Positions 33,789 to 41,866 of a DNA stretch of 64,000 nucleotides are shown here, piece after piece (the stretch's first letter is position 1; each line of letters opens with the position of its first letter). The notes below the pieces were generated by a model that was given only the letters and a program-made list of their open reading frames with translations, made no database searches and was not told where the DNA came from. The DNA comes from Streptomyces caniscabiei. GTDB lineage: Bacteria; Actinomycetota; Actinomycetes; Streptomycetales; Streptomycetaceae. Both the position numbers and the translations under genes were made by a program. The stretch is taken from NCBI RefSeq assembly GCF_014930365.1, contig NZ_JABXWI010000014.1, positions 186,001 to 250,000 on the forward strand. The letters run 5' to 3'.

Positions 33789-34807
33789 GGGTGGGAAGTG
33801 TAGCCGGCGTTCGCGAGTGGTGCCTTCAGCAATGCCTCGGCCACCGCTCGTCCCAGTGCCTCGCCCACGGCCGGTGGTGCGGCATTGCCCACCTGGCGGT
33901 AACGGGCTGTCTTGCCACCGGCGAAGTGCCAGTCCTCGGGAAAGCCTTGGAGGAGGGCGGTCTGGTCCACAGTGATCCGCACCAGTCCGTCGTCGCCGAG
34001 CGACGGGTCCCATTCGAAGCCGGGACCGGGAGGCTCGTTCCCGAACGACTTGGTGTAGACCCCCATTCGCTCCCACTTGGCCTTCGTGCCGGTGGGGCCG
34101 AAGTCCGGTCCTCCATGTGTCTTGGACCCGCCCACCAAGGTCGGCGCCACGCTCGTCGCTTGGGCCGCCCAAAGGTCGGCGCCTTGCCAGCCGCGGGAGC
34201 GCATCGACGACACGAGAGCCTCGCCGACCGACATGTGCTCCAGGACGGTGGGCTGAGGAGGACGGAAAGCGCTCGCCCATTGCCGTCTGAGGGCCACCAG
34301 GACGCCTTGTCTGCGGTCCTGGGGGACTCCGAAGTCGGAGGCGTTCACGATGAACCAGGTCAGTTCGTAGCCGAGGTGCTCCAGCTCCTCGTGGAGGAAG
34401 TCACGTATCGGCGCGAAGGCCTCCTCGTCGACCAGGGTGGGGACGTTCTCGATGATCAACGCACGTGGTTGGACGGCGTGGAGCAGATACGCGGTCGCCT
34501 CGATGAGGCGGAGCTCGGTGTCCGAGGATCGGCGCGTCACCGTCGCGCTGGACTTCACCCTGGGGAGGCCGGCTGTCAGCAGGTCCACGTCGTACACCTC
34601 CGGGTGGTCGACGGGGTCGAATTCGAGGAGATCGACCTCCAGCACGTTCCACTGAGGCCGGTTGGACTTGAGGGTGTCGCAGGCGTACCGCTCGACGTCC
34701 AGCAGGAGCCGAGGTGTGAATCCCGCCTGTTCCAATCCCAGTGCCAAGCCGCCCGCCCCCGAGCACACATCGACGAACGTCAAACCGTTCACTGAACGTT
34801 CCCCCAA
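33785..34807 (-). CDS. C5-cytosine methyltransferase homologue lacking the catalytic PC motif
   Basis: A 340-residue protein with a clear Dcm fold: FVDVCSGAGGLALGLEQAGF (motif I), LLDVERYACDTLKSNRP (II), LIIENVPTLVDEEAFAPIRD near residue 119 (motif VI, ENV intact), ASDFGVPQDRRQGVLVAL (VIII) and RYRQVGNAAPPAVGEALGRA (IX/X). Where motif IV should give GGPPCQ..S it reads DLLTAGLPRVKSSATVTRR, so there is no catalytic cysteine. It should not methylate alone; the probable role is as a target-recognising or scaffolding partner of the next gene, whose start overlaps its stop. The Vsr gene overlaps its 5' end. I recall similar AGLPRVKSSATV proteins in actinobacteria, so the change is probably conserved, not a fresh mutation. 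Confidence 0.85.
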   Translation of the reverse strand: MGERSVNGLTFVDVCSGAGGLALGLEQAGFTPRLLLDVERYACDTLKSNRPQWNVLEVDLLEFDPVDHPEVYDVDLLTAGLPRVKSSATVTRRSSDTELRLIEATAYLLHAVQPRALIIENVPTLVDEEAFAPIRDFLHEELEHLGYELTWFIVNASDFGVPQDRRQGVLVALRRQWASAFRPPQPTVLEHMSVGEALVSSMRSRGWQGADLWAAQATSVAPTLVGGSKTHGGPDFGPTGTKAKWERMGVYTKSFGNEPPGPGFEWDPSLGDDGLVRITVDQTALLQGFPEDWHFAGGKTARYRQVGNAAPPAVGEALGRAVAEALLKAPLANAGYTSHP

Positions 34808-35244
34808 GATCGTTTCCCCCCGACAGTCGCACGTCGCCGCTGCACCGCCCCCGCGATGCTCACGGCCACGGCTTCGGGAGCCTCATGCTCCCAGAACCGC
34901 AGGACCTCCCACCCGGCAGCCACCAGGTGCTCGGTGGTCTCCGCGTCACGAGCCATGTTCCGGTCCAGCTTCTGCCGCCACCACTCTGCGTTCGACTTCG
35001 GCTGCGTCGCGTGTTCGGGGCAGCCGTGCCAGAAGCAGCCGTCGATCAGGACGGCCAGCCTGACCGATGTGAAGGCCACGTCGATCCGGCGCCGGGCCAT
35101 GCCCGGCACCGGGTATTCGACGCGGTAGCGCAGCCCGCCGGCGTGGAGCAGGCGACGGACCGCGAGCTCGGCGGCGGTGTCTTTGCTGGCCTGCCTGCTC
35201 ATGCGTGCCGAGACGGCCGGCGACAACGGCTTCATGGTGCTCAA
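34789..35244 (-). CDS. vsr: Very-short-patch repair endonuclease (Vsr family)
   Basis: A ~151-residue Vsr nuclease: ARMSRQASKDTAAELAVRRL, GLRYRVEYPVPGMARRRIDV, VRLAVLIDGCFWHGCPEHAT, NAEWWRQKLDRNMARDAETT and AAGWEVLRFWEHEAPE. The catalytic Asp of the RRRIDVAF strand and the HGCPEH zinc ligands are present. Vsr nicks 5' of T in T:G mismatches that arise by deamination of 5-methylcytosine, which explains its pairing with C5 methyltransferases. The 3' end overlaps the methyltransferase start by 19 bp. The upstream start is approximate; initiation at MSRQASKD is also possible. Confidence 0.92.
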   Translation of the reverse strand: MSTMKPLSPAVSARMSRQASKDTAAELAVRRLLHAGGLRYRVEYPVPGMARRRIDVAFTSVRLAVLIDGCFWHGCPEHATQPKSNAEWWRQKLDRNMARDAETTEHLVAAGWEVLRFWEHEAPEAVAVSIAGAVQRRRATVGGKRSWGNVQ

Positions 35245-35712
35245 GGCGGCTGCGCCTCACGATCTTGGCTCGGACCGGTCGAACTCCGAGTCCGCAGAGC
35301 CCGATCTGTCGAGCTGTCGGACCACGGCTGCGGTTCGATTCCATCACAGGGGCGGGGCCGACCGCATCGGGTCCTGGTGACCTGGGTCGTACCGTCCGTG
35401 GGCACCGGCGTCGCCTGGGGCGCCCTAGGGCCACTCGCTTCTTTGGAGGGTCGCGCCTCCGCGGCCCGCCTCAAGGGCGCTTCGCGTCGCCTTCGGCGAT
35501 GGCCCTTCGGGCCACCCTTGACCCGGGCCGCTCCAGCGCGGGGGAGAAGCGAGCGAGCGGCCCGGAAGGGTGGGGGCCCGGCCGGGTTCAGGTGGAGGGC
35601 GGCCGGATCGTGGGGCGGGGTTCGGGGCGCGGTCCCGTCTCGCAAGCACGCCGGGTCGGCTCAGCGGCTTGCGGAGAGTGGGGGCCGGTTCCGGCCGTGC
35701 GGGGGTTCGCGG
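35245..35712. other. Gene-free border of the defence island
   Basis: No convincing gene lies between the vsr start and the SEC-C gene stop. The stretch contains the folded element described at 35428-35563. Open frames across it are GC-biased chance frames with Arg/Gly/Pro-rich translations. A T-arm-like GGTTCGATTCC at 35332-35342 has no matching acceptor or anticodon arm. Confidence 0.7.
35428..35563. repeat. Strongly folded, nested-palindrome element with cloverleaf core
   Basis: The core at 35471-35521 folds with every base paired except three TTC triloops. An outer stem TCAAGGG/CCCTTGA closes three adjacent hairpins, CGC-ttc-GCG, TCGCC-ttc-GGCGA and TGGCCC-ttc-GGGCCA. Outside it, CGGCCCG (35462-35468) pairs with CGGGCCG (35524-35530), GGAGG/CCTCC forms another hairpin at 35445-35460, and CTCGCTTCT (35434-35442) pairs with AGAAGCGAG (35545-35553), with GGGCC/GGCCC outermost. 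The symmetry is far beyond ordinary GC-rich sequence. It may be a dispersed palindromic (REP-like) element, a recombination site, or a structured RNA. Confidence 0.75.
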
Positions 35713-36723
35713 TCATGCGCCGTGGCACGTCTCGTACGGCTTGGTCGAGCCGCACCAGCATGCGCTTCCCCTCTGCGGCGGCCAAGCCACCGCCAACCCC
35801 CGTGCCGCCAGCGTCGTCGCGTACTGGGGCAGCAGGGTCGCGTCGGCCGGGGAGGAGCCCTCCGACGCCGCGAACGCCTCGTAGGACGGGACCGTGCCCG
35901 TCACGATGCCCAGGTTCGGGGTGCCGGAGGCCGACAGCTCACGTAGGGAGGACTCTATGGTCGCGAGGTGGGCCTCGTGGGACGGGTATTCGGCGGTCAG
36001 GCCGGGGTAGGCCGACACCAGTTCCGACAGTTCGGCGGCCGGCCAGTGCAGGACCGCCACCGGGAACGGGCGGGAGAGGGCTTCGCGGTAGGCGCCCAGT
36101 TCCGCGCGCAGGCGGGAGATCTCGGCCTGGAGTTCCGCCGGGTTGTCCGAGCCCAGGGACCAGACGCGTTTGGGGTCGTGGAGTTCGTCCAGGGAGATCG
36201 AGGACGAGTGGAGGGTGTCCGCCACGGCGTCCCAGTTGTCGTGCGTCGCGCCCAGCATGCGGCGCACCCGGTGGCGGCCGAAGAGCAGGGGGCGCGTGGC
36301 GTACGGGGGCTCCGGGACGTCCGTCAGGAGGAGGGTCACGGCCGACGTGAAGGTGTCCTGGGCCGCTTCGAGTTCGTCGTGGGCCTCCAGGGCCTCCGCC
36401 ACGATCACCCAGGGGGCCGGGTCGCGCGGGGCGGCCGCGCGGACTCCGTCGATGATCGCGCGGGCCTCGGCCTCGTGGCCGTACTCCCAGAGGTTGGAGG
36501 CCTTGAGGGCTCGTACCAGGTGGGGGTTGTCGAGCGGCGTGGAGGACGACAGGAGGCGGTCGTAGAGGGTCGTCGCGGTGGGGCGGTCGCCGGCCAGTTC
36601 CCGGTGGGCCGCGGCCTGCAGCAGCAGGTGCTCGGCGTCCTCCGGGTAGAGGTCGGCGGTCCGCTCCAGGCGTGCCGCTTCGGCGTGGTGGTCGACGTTC
36701 TCGGCAGGCGTGTCGGGGCGCAT
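35713..36723 (-). CDS. SEC-C motif protein with TPR-like repeats
   Basis: A 336-residue protein. Residues ~10-150 are TPR-like helical repeats (AARLERTADLYPEDAEHLLL, ELAGDRPTATTLYDRLLSSS, ALKASNLWEYGHEAEARAII). The C terminus is a complete zinc-binding SEC-C motif, CWCGSTKPYETCHGA, of the kind found at the end of SecA and in many unrelated proteins. A streptomycete family of unknown role. ATG 36723 is chosen because sequence before it is low-complexity Pro/Ser; the upstream G-rich tract to 36850 is non-coding. Confidence 0.8.
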   Translation of the reverse strand: MRPDTPAENVDHHAEAARLERTADLYPEDAEHLLLQAAAHRELAGDRPTATTLYDRLLSSSTPLDNPHLVRALKASNLWEYGHEAEARAIIDGVRAAAPRDPAPWVIVAEALEAHDELEAAQDTFTSAVTLLLTDVPEPPYATRPLLFGRHRVRRMLGATHDNWDAVADTLHSSSISLDELHDPKRVWSLGSDNPAELQAEISRLRAELGAYREALSRPFPVAVLHWPAAELSELVSAYPGLTAEYPSHEAHLATIESSLRELSASGTPNLGIVTGTVPSYEAFAASEGSSPADATLLPQYATTLAARGLAVAWPPQRGSACWCGSTKPYETCHGA

Positions 36724-36863
36724 GGACGACACCGTAGCGCCGATGGGGGGACGGAGGGGGGCGGAGGTGAGGCGCGGGTGGAGGTGGGAGGGGGGAGGGG
36801 AGGTGGGAGGGGGCGGGCCGAGGGCGCGCTCGCCTCTCCACCCCCCTCCCACCTCCGTCGCGG

Positions 36864-38426
36864 TCAGATCGTCACGCCGTCGATCTGCAGCGTCTGCACC
36901 GCCCCCGCCGCGAACGGGACCGCCACCGACTTGCCGTTCAGGCGGGTGTCCGAGTAGGCGCGGTAGCGGTCGGTGCCGCCCGAGGTGTGGGTGTTCCAGC
37001 GGGGGACCAGACCGTTCGTGCCACCGGTCACCGTCGTGAAGCCCGAGAGGTTGAAGGTGAAGGTCTGGGCCGTGGTCGCGGTGTTGATCGCCACGATCAC
37101 CAGGCGCTTCGCCGCCGCGTCGTACGCCGCCGCCGTGTAGCTGGAGCCCGCGTCCAGGATCGTCATCCCCGGGCGGATGTGGCGGCTGAACTGCGCCATC
37201 ACGTAGTACTTCGTCTCGATCGCGCCCGGCTGGAGCGTGTTCGCGTCGTACTTGATCATGCCCCAGCCCGCCGTCGGGTCCATGACCTGCCAGTAGACCC
37301 AGGCCGTGGGGTGCAGCCAGCGGAAGTCGTAACAGAGGTTGCGGGCGAGGGTCCAGCCCGTGCCGTCGCTGTCACCCGTCTCCGAGTTCCAGAGCTTCTT
37401 GCCTGCGGTGGTGACCACGTCCGTGTAGAGGAGGTCGCGGCGGCCGCCAGCGCCCTGGTAGCCGTGCACGTTCACCTGGCTGACCAGGGATTTCGTGGAG
37501 GCGTTGAAGGAGTTCCAGGTCGAGCGGGCCGTGTCGTAGTTCGTCTCGTCGGAGGCCGAGATGCGCACCGAGGTCAGGCCGCGCGCGTCCAACTCGCTGC
37601 GCATGTACGGCAGTACGGCCGCCTGGACCGCCGGGTCCATGTGGCAGCCCTCCTGGGTGCCGGTCGCCGTCCACCAGGTGGAGGCCGGCTCGTTGAAGGG
37701 GTCGACCGTCGCGAAGTTCACGCCCCAGTTGTTCTTCGCGTACAGGGCCGTCGCCGCCAGGTGCGAGGCGTGCTGGCGGTAGTTCCAGGTCTGGAGGTTG
37801 TTGCCGCCACCGGAGGCGCCCGAGGGGTTGTGGTTGGAGCACATCCACCACATCGGGGAGTTCGCGAAGAGCTCGGTGATCGCGCCTCGGGACACCGCCT
37901 TCGTCAGGGCCGCGCGCTGGTTGGCGTCCGCGGTCCACTTCCAGGCCGAGGAGGTCGGGTTCTCGTTGGTGTAGTCCTGCCAGAAGCCCTCGATCTGCTT
38001 GAAGGCGGGGATGTTGGGGGACTTCACCATCGACTCGCCGTTGATGGAGTTCGAACTGCACGCGCCGAGGTTGTAGCGGGCGATGTTCATGCCCAGGCCG
38101 GGCAGGGCCGTGCCGTTGTACGTCGTCGTCTTCGTGGTGAACCACAGGTCGGCGAAGTCGTCCCGGGCGCCGAAGACATTGGCCCACCAGGCGAGCGAGG
38201 TGCCCCAGCCCTCCCAGGTGCCGTACTTGGTGGCCGGGTTGATGGCGATGGTCGCGTCCGCGCTCGCCGTGCCGGTGCCGAGGGCGGTGCCCACGACCGC
38301 GCCGCCGGCCGCCGCCAGGAGCGCTCTGCGGCCGAAGGAGGGCGAGTGCCCCGCGGTCCTGTCGGGTGTCGGGGACTCCGCTGTCGGTCTCTGTCGGTCG
38401 TTCGTGGGGTCGGGGGATGCGGTCAT
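36864..38426 (-). CDS. Secreted GH30 endo-beta-1,6-galactanase-like glycosidase
   Basis: A 520-residue exported enzyme with a twin-arginine signal peptide (SFGRRALLAAAGGAVVGTAL, cleavage near TASADA). The GH30 (beta/alpha)8 barrel follows: YGTWEGWGTSLAWWANVFGA, LGMNIARYNLGACSSNS, ATVDPFNEPASTWW (acid/base Glu) and KLWNSETGDSDG (nucleophile Glu). The small C-terminal beta domain ends FAAGAVQTLQIDGVTI. The sequence resembles streptomycete endo-beta-1,6-galactanases acting on arabinogalactan side chains more than xylanases or glucocerebrosidases. It starts at ATG 38426 with GGAG 6 nt upstream. A LacI-type operator-like site lies upstream at 38553-38564. Confidence 0.85.
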   Translation of the reverse strand: MTASPDPTNDRQRPTAESPTPDRTAGHSPSFGRRALLAAAGGAVVGTALGTGTASADATIAINPATKYGTWEGWGTSLAWWANVFGARDDFADLWFTTKTTTYNGTALPGLGMNIARYNLGACSSNSINGESMVKSPNIPAFKQIEGFWQDYTNENPTSSAWKWTADANQRAALTKAVSRGAITELFANSPMWWMCSNHNPSGASGGGNNLQTWNYRQHASHLAATALYAKNNWGVNFATVDPFNEPASTWWTATGTQEGCHMDPAVQAAVLPYMRSELDARGLTSVRISASDETNYDTARSTWNSFNASTKSLVSQVNVHGYQGAGGRRDLLYTDVVTTAGKKLWNSETGDSDGTGWTLARNLCYDFRWLHPTAWVYWQVMDPTAGWGMIKYDANTLQPGAIETKYYVMAQFSRHIRPGMTILDAGSSYTAAAYDAAAKRLVIVAINTATTAQTFTFNLSGFTTVTGGTNGLVPRWNTHTSGGTDRYRAYSDTRLNGKSVAVPFAAGAVQTLQIDGVTI

Positions 38427-38552
38427 GTCAGCTCCGGGGGATGCGGGTGCCGAGGGGAGGGAAGGAAACGGACGGGGATCCGTCGCCTTCCGGACTGCTG
38501 AGTGGGGACATCGGAAGAGTCAGGGGTGAAAGGTGATGTTGTCGAGAGGTGT

Positions 38553-38564
38553 GACAGCGCTTTC
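38553..38564. promoter_or_regulatory. LacI-type operator-like palindrome upstream of the GH30 gene
   Basis: GACAGCGCTTTC is a 12-bp imperfect palindrome (10 of 12 positions symmetric) around AGCGCT, resembling the GAAAGCGCTTTC sites of LacI-family sugar regulators. It lies about 130 bp upstream of the galactanase start and about 35 bp upstream of the divergent sortase start, so it could control either gene. Confidence 0.4.
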
Positions 38565-38597
38565 TCCGATTTCTTCCAATGGTTGTGAGAAGGGGAG

Positions 38598-39251
38598 ATG
38601 AAAGTCCCCCGGTCGGTGTCGGGCCGCGTCCGTCCGCTCTGGATCGCCGCCGAGGGCGCCGTCACCCTCGGGCTCGTCCTCCTCCTCTTCGTCGCCCATC
38701 AGCTGTGGTGGACCAACCGGCAGGCCCAGGAAGGGGCGGTTCGGGAGGTGGCCGCGCTGGAGCGGACATGGGCGCACGGGGGCGCCGAGAGCCCGGCGCA
38801 CGCTCAGGCGTACGCCGTGCTCGTCATCCCTCGGATCCACCTCCGGGCGCCCGTCGCCGAAGGGGTGGGGCGGGCCGAGGTCCTCGACAAGGGGTACGTC
38901 GGCCACTACCCGGGGACCGCCCAGCCGGGGCGGCCCGGGAACCTCGCGCTCGCCGGGCACCGCACCACCCACGGCGAGCCCTTCCGCCACCTCGACCGGC
39001 TCAAGGCCGGGGACGAGATCCGCGTCGAGACACGCGACGCCGTCCACACGTACGTCGTCGACAGCACGCTCCCGCAGACCGCGCCCGGCGACGGCGGAGT
39101 CCTGCGGCCCGTCCCGCGCAGCGAGGTGCGGCCGTCGTACGGGTATCGCGAGCGCGGCCACTACCTCACGCTCACCACCTGCACGCCCGCGTACACCTCC
39201 ACGTACCGGCTCGTGGTCTGGGGGAAGCTGCGCTCGGTGCGCCTCAGATGA
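38598..39251 (+). CDS. Class E sortase
   Basis: A 217-residue membrane-anchored transpeptidase. One N-terminal transmembrane segment (LWIAAEGAVTLGLVLLLFVA), then the sortase barrel: YAVLVIPRIHLRAPVAEG, GNLALAGHRTTHGEPFRHLD with the catalytic His, and GHYLTLTTCTPAYTSTYRLV with the catalytic Cys and Arg. Class E sortases of Streptomyces attach LAXTG-type proteins such as chaplins to the cell wall. No sorting substrate is adjacent. It starts at ATG 38598; the GGGGAG directly before it is rather close. Confidence 0.9.
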   Translation: MKVPRSVSGRVRPLWIAAEGAVTLGLVLLLFVAHQLWWTNRQAQEGAVREVAALERTWAHGGAESPAHAQAYAVLVIPRIHLRAPVAEGVGRAEVLDKGYVGHYPGTAQPGRPGNLALAGHRTTHGEPFRHLDRLKAGDEIRVETRDAVHTYVVDSTLPQTAPGDGGVLRPVPRSEVRPSYGYRERGHYLTLTTCTPAYTSTYRLVVWGKLRSVRLR

Positions 39252-39336
39252 GAGCATGTGTGCGACCGGCTCCGCAGCCGCCGTCGTCCGACGGTCGGTC
39301 CGGAGCCACGCACCAGCGCCGTCGAGAGGGGGAGCC

Positions 39337-39648
39337 GTGATCCGTGGCCTGGCCGGCCTGCGCCCCGCCGCGATGCTGTTGCTGCTCCTCTTCGAGGTCG
39401 CCGTCCTCGACGCCGGCACGCTCTCCGCGGCCGTCGCCTTCGCCGCGACCGCCGCGGCCGGCTCCGCCTTCGCCGCCTGCGCGCTGATCGCCTCGCGCTG
39501 CGCGCCCGTCGTACCCCGTACGCGGGTCCGTACGGCCATGCGGGACCGTGAGCGCCGTACGGCGTTCCTGCCCCAACGTGATCCCGACGCGCGCGGGCGT
39601 ACGCGCCCCCGCGCGCCCGGACGTGCCCTCCTGACGGCCACCGCGTAG
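39337..39648 (+). CDS. DUF6412-like small membrane protein
   Basis: A 103-residue protein with two hydrophobic segments (AAMLLLLLFEVAVLDAGTLS and AAVAFAATAAAGSAFAACAL), then a basic tail (RTRVRTAMRDRERRTAFLPQ, RDPDARGRTRPRAPGR). It matches the small two-helix proteins annotated as DUF6412 that precede the extra YidC/Oxa1 gene in streptomycetes; name given from memory. GTG 39337 has GAGGGGGAG upstream. It probably works with the insertase downstream. Confidence 0.72.
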   Translation: MIRGLAGLRPAAMLLLLLFEVAVLDAGTLSAAVAFAATAAAGSAFAACALIASRCAPVVPRTRVRTAMRDRERRTAFLPQRDPDARGRTRPRAPGRALLTATA

Positions 39649-39790
39649 GGCACACCCGCACCACCCACTTCACCTCACCTGACCCACTGTCCTGGCTGAG
39701 GTCTGTGCCCCGCACGCGGGCCGTCGCGCCGATTCGGTCACTCCGACCACCGCTCACCGGCACGACGAGACCCCTGGAGGGCTCACACCC

Positions 39791-40582
39791 ATGTCCGTTT
39801 TCGCCGACCTTGTCGCGCATCTCGCCGAACTGCTCCAGCCGCTCTTCCACGCCTCCGCGACGGCCTTCGCGATCGTCCTGTTCACGGCGCTCGTACGACT
39901 GCTTGTGCACCCCCTGTCGCGGGCGGCGGCGCGCGGGCAGCGGGCGCGGGTCGCGTTGCAGCCGCAGATCGCGGAGCTGCGGAAGAAGCACGCGAAGAAC
40001 CCCGAGAAGCTCCAGAAGGCGTTGATGGAGCTGCACACCAAGGAGAAGGTGTCGCCGCTGTCCGGCTGCCTGCCCAGCCTCTGCCAGCTGCCGGCCTTCT
40101 TCCTCCTCTATCACCTGTTCTCCAACACCACGATCGGCGGCGAGGCCAACGCCCTCCTCACCCACCGGCTCTTCGCGGCCCCGCTCGGCGACCGCTGGGC
40201 CGACGCGCTGGGCGAGGGCGGGATGTTCGGGCCGCAGGGGCTGGTCTACGTGGGGTTGTTCGTGATCGTCGCCGGGGTCGCGACGTTCAACTTCTGGCGT
40301 ACGAAGCGGATGATCGCGGCGGGTACGGCGGGGATGCCGGCCGTGTCGGACGAGCAGGTGCCCGGGATGGCGGCGGGAATGGGGGCGGTCAGCAAGTTCA
40401 TGCCGTTCATGTCCTTCTTCACGCTGGTCAGCGTCGCGGTGGTGCCTCTGGCGGCCGCGCTGTACGTGGTGACCAGCACGACGTGGAGCGCGGTGGAGCG
40501 GGCGCTGCTGTATCCGCTGCCGGCCGCCGCTGCCGACGCCGACACCGCCGCCGGTACGTCCACGGCGGCTGCCGCGCGGTAG
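39791..40582 (+). CDS. YidC/Oxa1/Alb3-family membrane protein insertase (accessory copy)
   Basis: A 263-residue insertase. Hydrophobic segments ATAFAIVLFTALVRLLVHPL, LPAFFLLYHLFSNTTIGGEA, GLVYVGLFVIVAGVATFNFW and FFTLVSVAVVPLAAALYVVT alternate with the basic cytosolic loop AARGQRARVALQPQIAELRK and the helical hairpin EKLQKALMELHTKEKVSPLS, the typical YidC core. It lacks the large periplasmic domain. The main streptomycete yidC lies near oriC beside rnpA; this one stands with the DUF6412 gene, so it is a second, specialised copy. It starts at ATG 39791 with GGAGG upstream. Confidence 0.88.
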   Translation: MSVFADLVAHLAELLQPLFHASATAFAIVLFTALVRLLVHPLSRAAARGQRARVALQPQIAELRKKHAKNPEKLQKALMELHTKEKVSPLSGCLPSLCQLPAFFLLYHLFSNTTIGGEANALLTHRLFAAPLGDRWADALGEGGMFGPQGLVYVGLFVIVAGVATFNFWRTKRMIAAGTAGMPAVSDEQVPGMAAGMGAVSKFMPFMSFFTLVSVAVVPLAAALYVVTSTTWSAVERALLYPLPAAAADADTAAGTSTAAAAR

Positions 40583-40790
40583 GCCGTCGGCCCGGGCGGC
40601 GGATGTTCGGGTGGCGACGGCGGATGTTGGGGGTGGTTGCGGAGGTTCGGGCCGCGGCGGGCGTGGCGGGCGGTGGTCCAGTCCGTGAACCGGGTCTTGC
40701 GGAGTGGACCTTGGGCTTGGACGATCGACCAGTCCTCCGATGGCTGCACCCATCGGCCGGGCGCGGCGGACGATCGAGGGAGAGACGACC

Positions 40791-41648
40791 ATGAAGCTGC
40801 TGCGAGTCGGTACGGCGGGCGCGGAGCGGCCCGCGCTGCTCGACGCCGACGGGGTCCTGCGGGACCTGTCCGGGGTCGTGCCGGACATCGACGGCGCGCT
40901 GCTCGCGGACGAGGCGGCGCTCGCGCGGGTCCGCGAGGCGGCCGAGAGCGGTTCGCTGCCCGTCCTGGACGCGGCGGGGCTGCGGATCGGGCCGCCGCTC
41001 GCCCGGATCGGCAAGATCGTCTGCATCGGGCTCAACTACCACGACCACGCGCGCGAGACGGGGGCCGAGCCGCCCGCCGAGCCGGTGATCTTCTTCAAGG
41101 CGGCGGACACGGTCGTCGGGCCCCACGACTCGGTGCTCGTGCCGCGCGGGTCGACGAAGACCGACTGGGAGGTCGAGCTGGCCGTCGTCATCGGGCGGAC
41201 CGCCCGGTACGTCGAGTCGCGCGAGGCGGCCCTGGAGCATGTCGCCGGGTACGCCGCCTCGCACGACGTGTCCGAGCGGGAGTTCCAGCTGGAGCGCGGC
41301 GGGACCTGGGACAAGGGCAAGAACTGCGAGACGTTCAACCCGTTGGGCCCGTGGCTGGTGACCGCCGACGAGGTGCCGGATCCGCAGAAGCTGGGGCTTC
41401 GGCTGTGGGTCAACGGCGAACTGAAGCAGGACGGCACGACCGGCGAGCAGATCTTCGCGGTGAGTGAAGTCGTGCGGTACGTCAGTCAGTTCATGACGCT
41501 GTACCCGGGGGACGTCATCAACACGGGGACGCCGGCGGGGGTGGCGCTGGGGGAGCCCGAGCCGAAGCCGTTCCTGAAGGCCGGGGACGTGGTGGAGCTG
41601 GAGATCGACGGGCTCGGGCGGCAGCGGCAGGAGTTCCTGAACGCGTAG
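40791..41648 (+). CDS. Fumarylacetoacetate hydrolase (FAH) family protein
   Basis: A 285-residue FAH-family enzyme: IGPPLARIGKIVCIGLNYHD, EPVIFFKAADTVVGPHDSVL, STKTDWEVELAVVIGRTARY (the D-x-E/E metal ligands), GYAASHDVSEREFQLERGG, WDKGKNCETFNPLGPWLVT, ELKQDGTTGEQIFAVSEVVR and GDVINTGTPAGVALG. Members are Mg-dependent C-C bond hydrolases, oxaloacetate decarboxylases or 2-hydroxyhepta-2,4-diene-1,7-dioate isomerases; the substrate cannot be read. ATG 40791 with GGGAGAG upstream is the start, although the frame is open earlier. Confidence 0.88.
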   Translation: MKLLRVGTAGAERPALLDADGVLRDLSGVVPDIDGALLADEAALARVREAAESGSLPVLDAAGLRIGPPLARIGKIVCIGLNYHDHARETGAEPPAEPVIFFKAADTVVGPHDSVLVPRGSTKTDWEVELAVVIGRTARYVESREAALEHVAGYAASHDVSEREFQLERGGTWDKGKNCETFNPLGPWLVTADEVPDPQKLGLRLWVNGELKQDGTTGEQIFAVSEVVRYVSQFMTLYPGDVINTGTPAGVALGEPEPKPFLKAGDVVELEIDGLGRQRQEFLNA

Positions 41649-41660
41649 GCGCTCCGCTTT

Positions 41661-41866
41661 GGGGCCGGGTGCCTGAGGGGCGGGGGGCTGCTGTTTGTCG
41701 GCGGCTGCGGGTGTGTCGTGGCTTGTCGCGCAGTTCCTCGCGCCCCTGGGGCGGCCGGTGGTCACATGGCCGGGTGCCTAGGGGGCGGGGGCTGCGGTTG
41801 GTGGGCGGCTGCGGGTGTGTCGTGGCTTGTCGCGCAGTTCCTCGCGCCCCTGGGGCGGCCGGTGGT
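41661..41866. repeat. Two tandem copies of a ~104-bp intergenic repeat
   Basis: Two nearly identical ~104-bp units each contain GCGGCTGCGGGTGTGTCGTG, then GCTTGTCGCGCAGTTCCTCG and CGCCCCTGGGGCGGCCGGTG. The second unit runs up to the UPF0303 stop codon. This is the widespread streptomycete GCAGTTCC-CGCGCCCCT element, which recurs at about 44800-44850. Confidence 0.85.

Noticed and set aside
15531..35244. Classification as BREX, Druantia or Zorya
   Set aside because: No PglZ, BrxC, giant single-chain DUF1998 helicase (DruE) or MotAB-like ZorAB genes are present; the DUF1998 protein is separate from the helicase, as in DISARM.
35275..35355. Possible tRNA remnant near the vsr gene (GGTTCGATTCC at 35332-35342)
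   Set aside because: The T-arm-like string has no complementary stem, and no acceptor stem, D arm or anticodon arm could be built around it.
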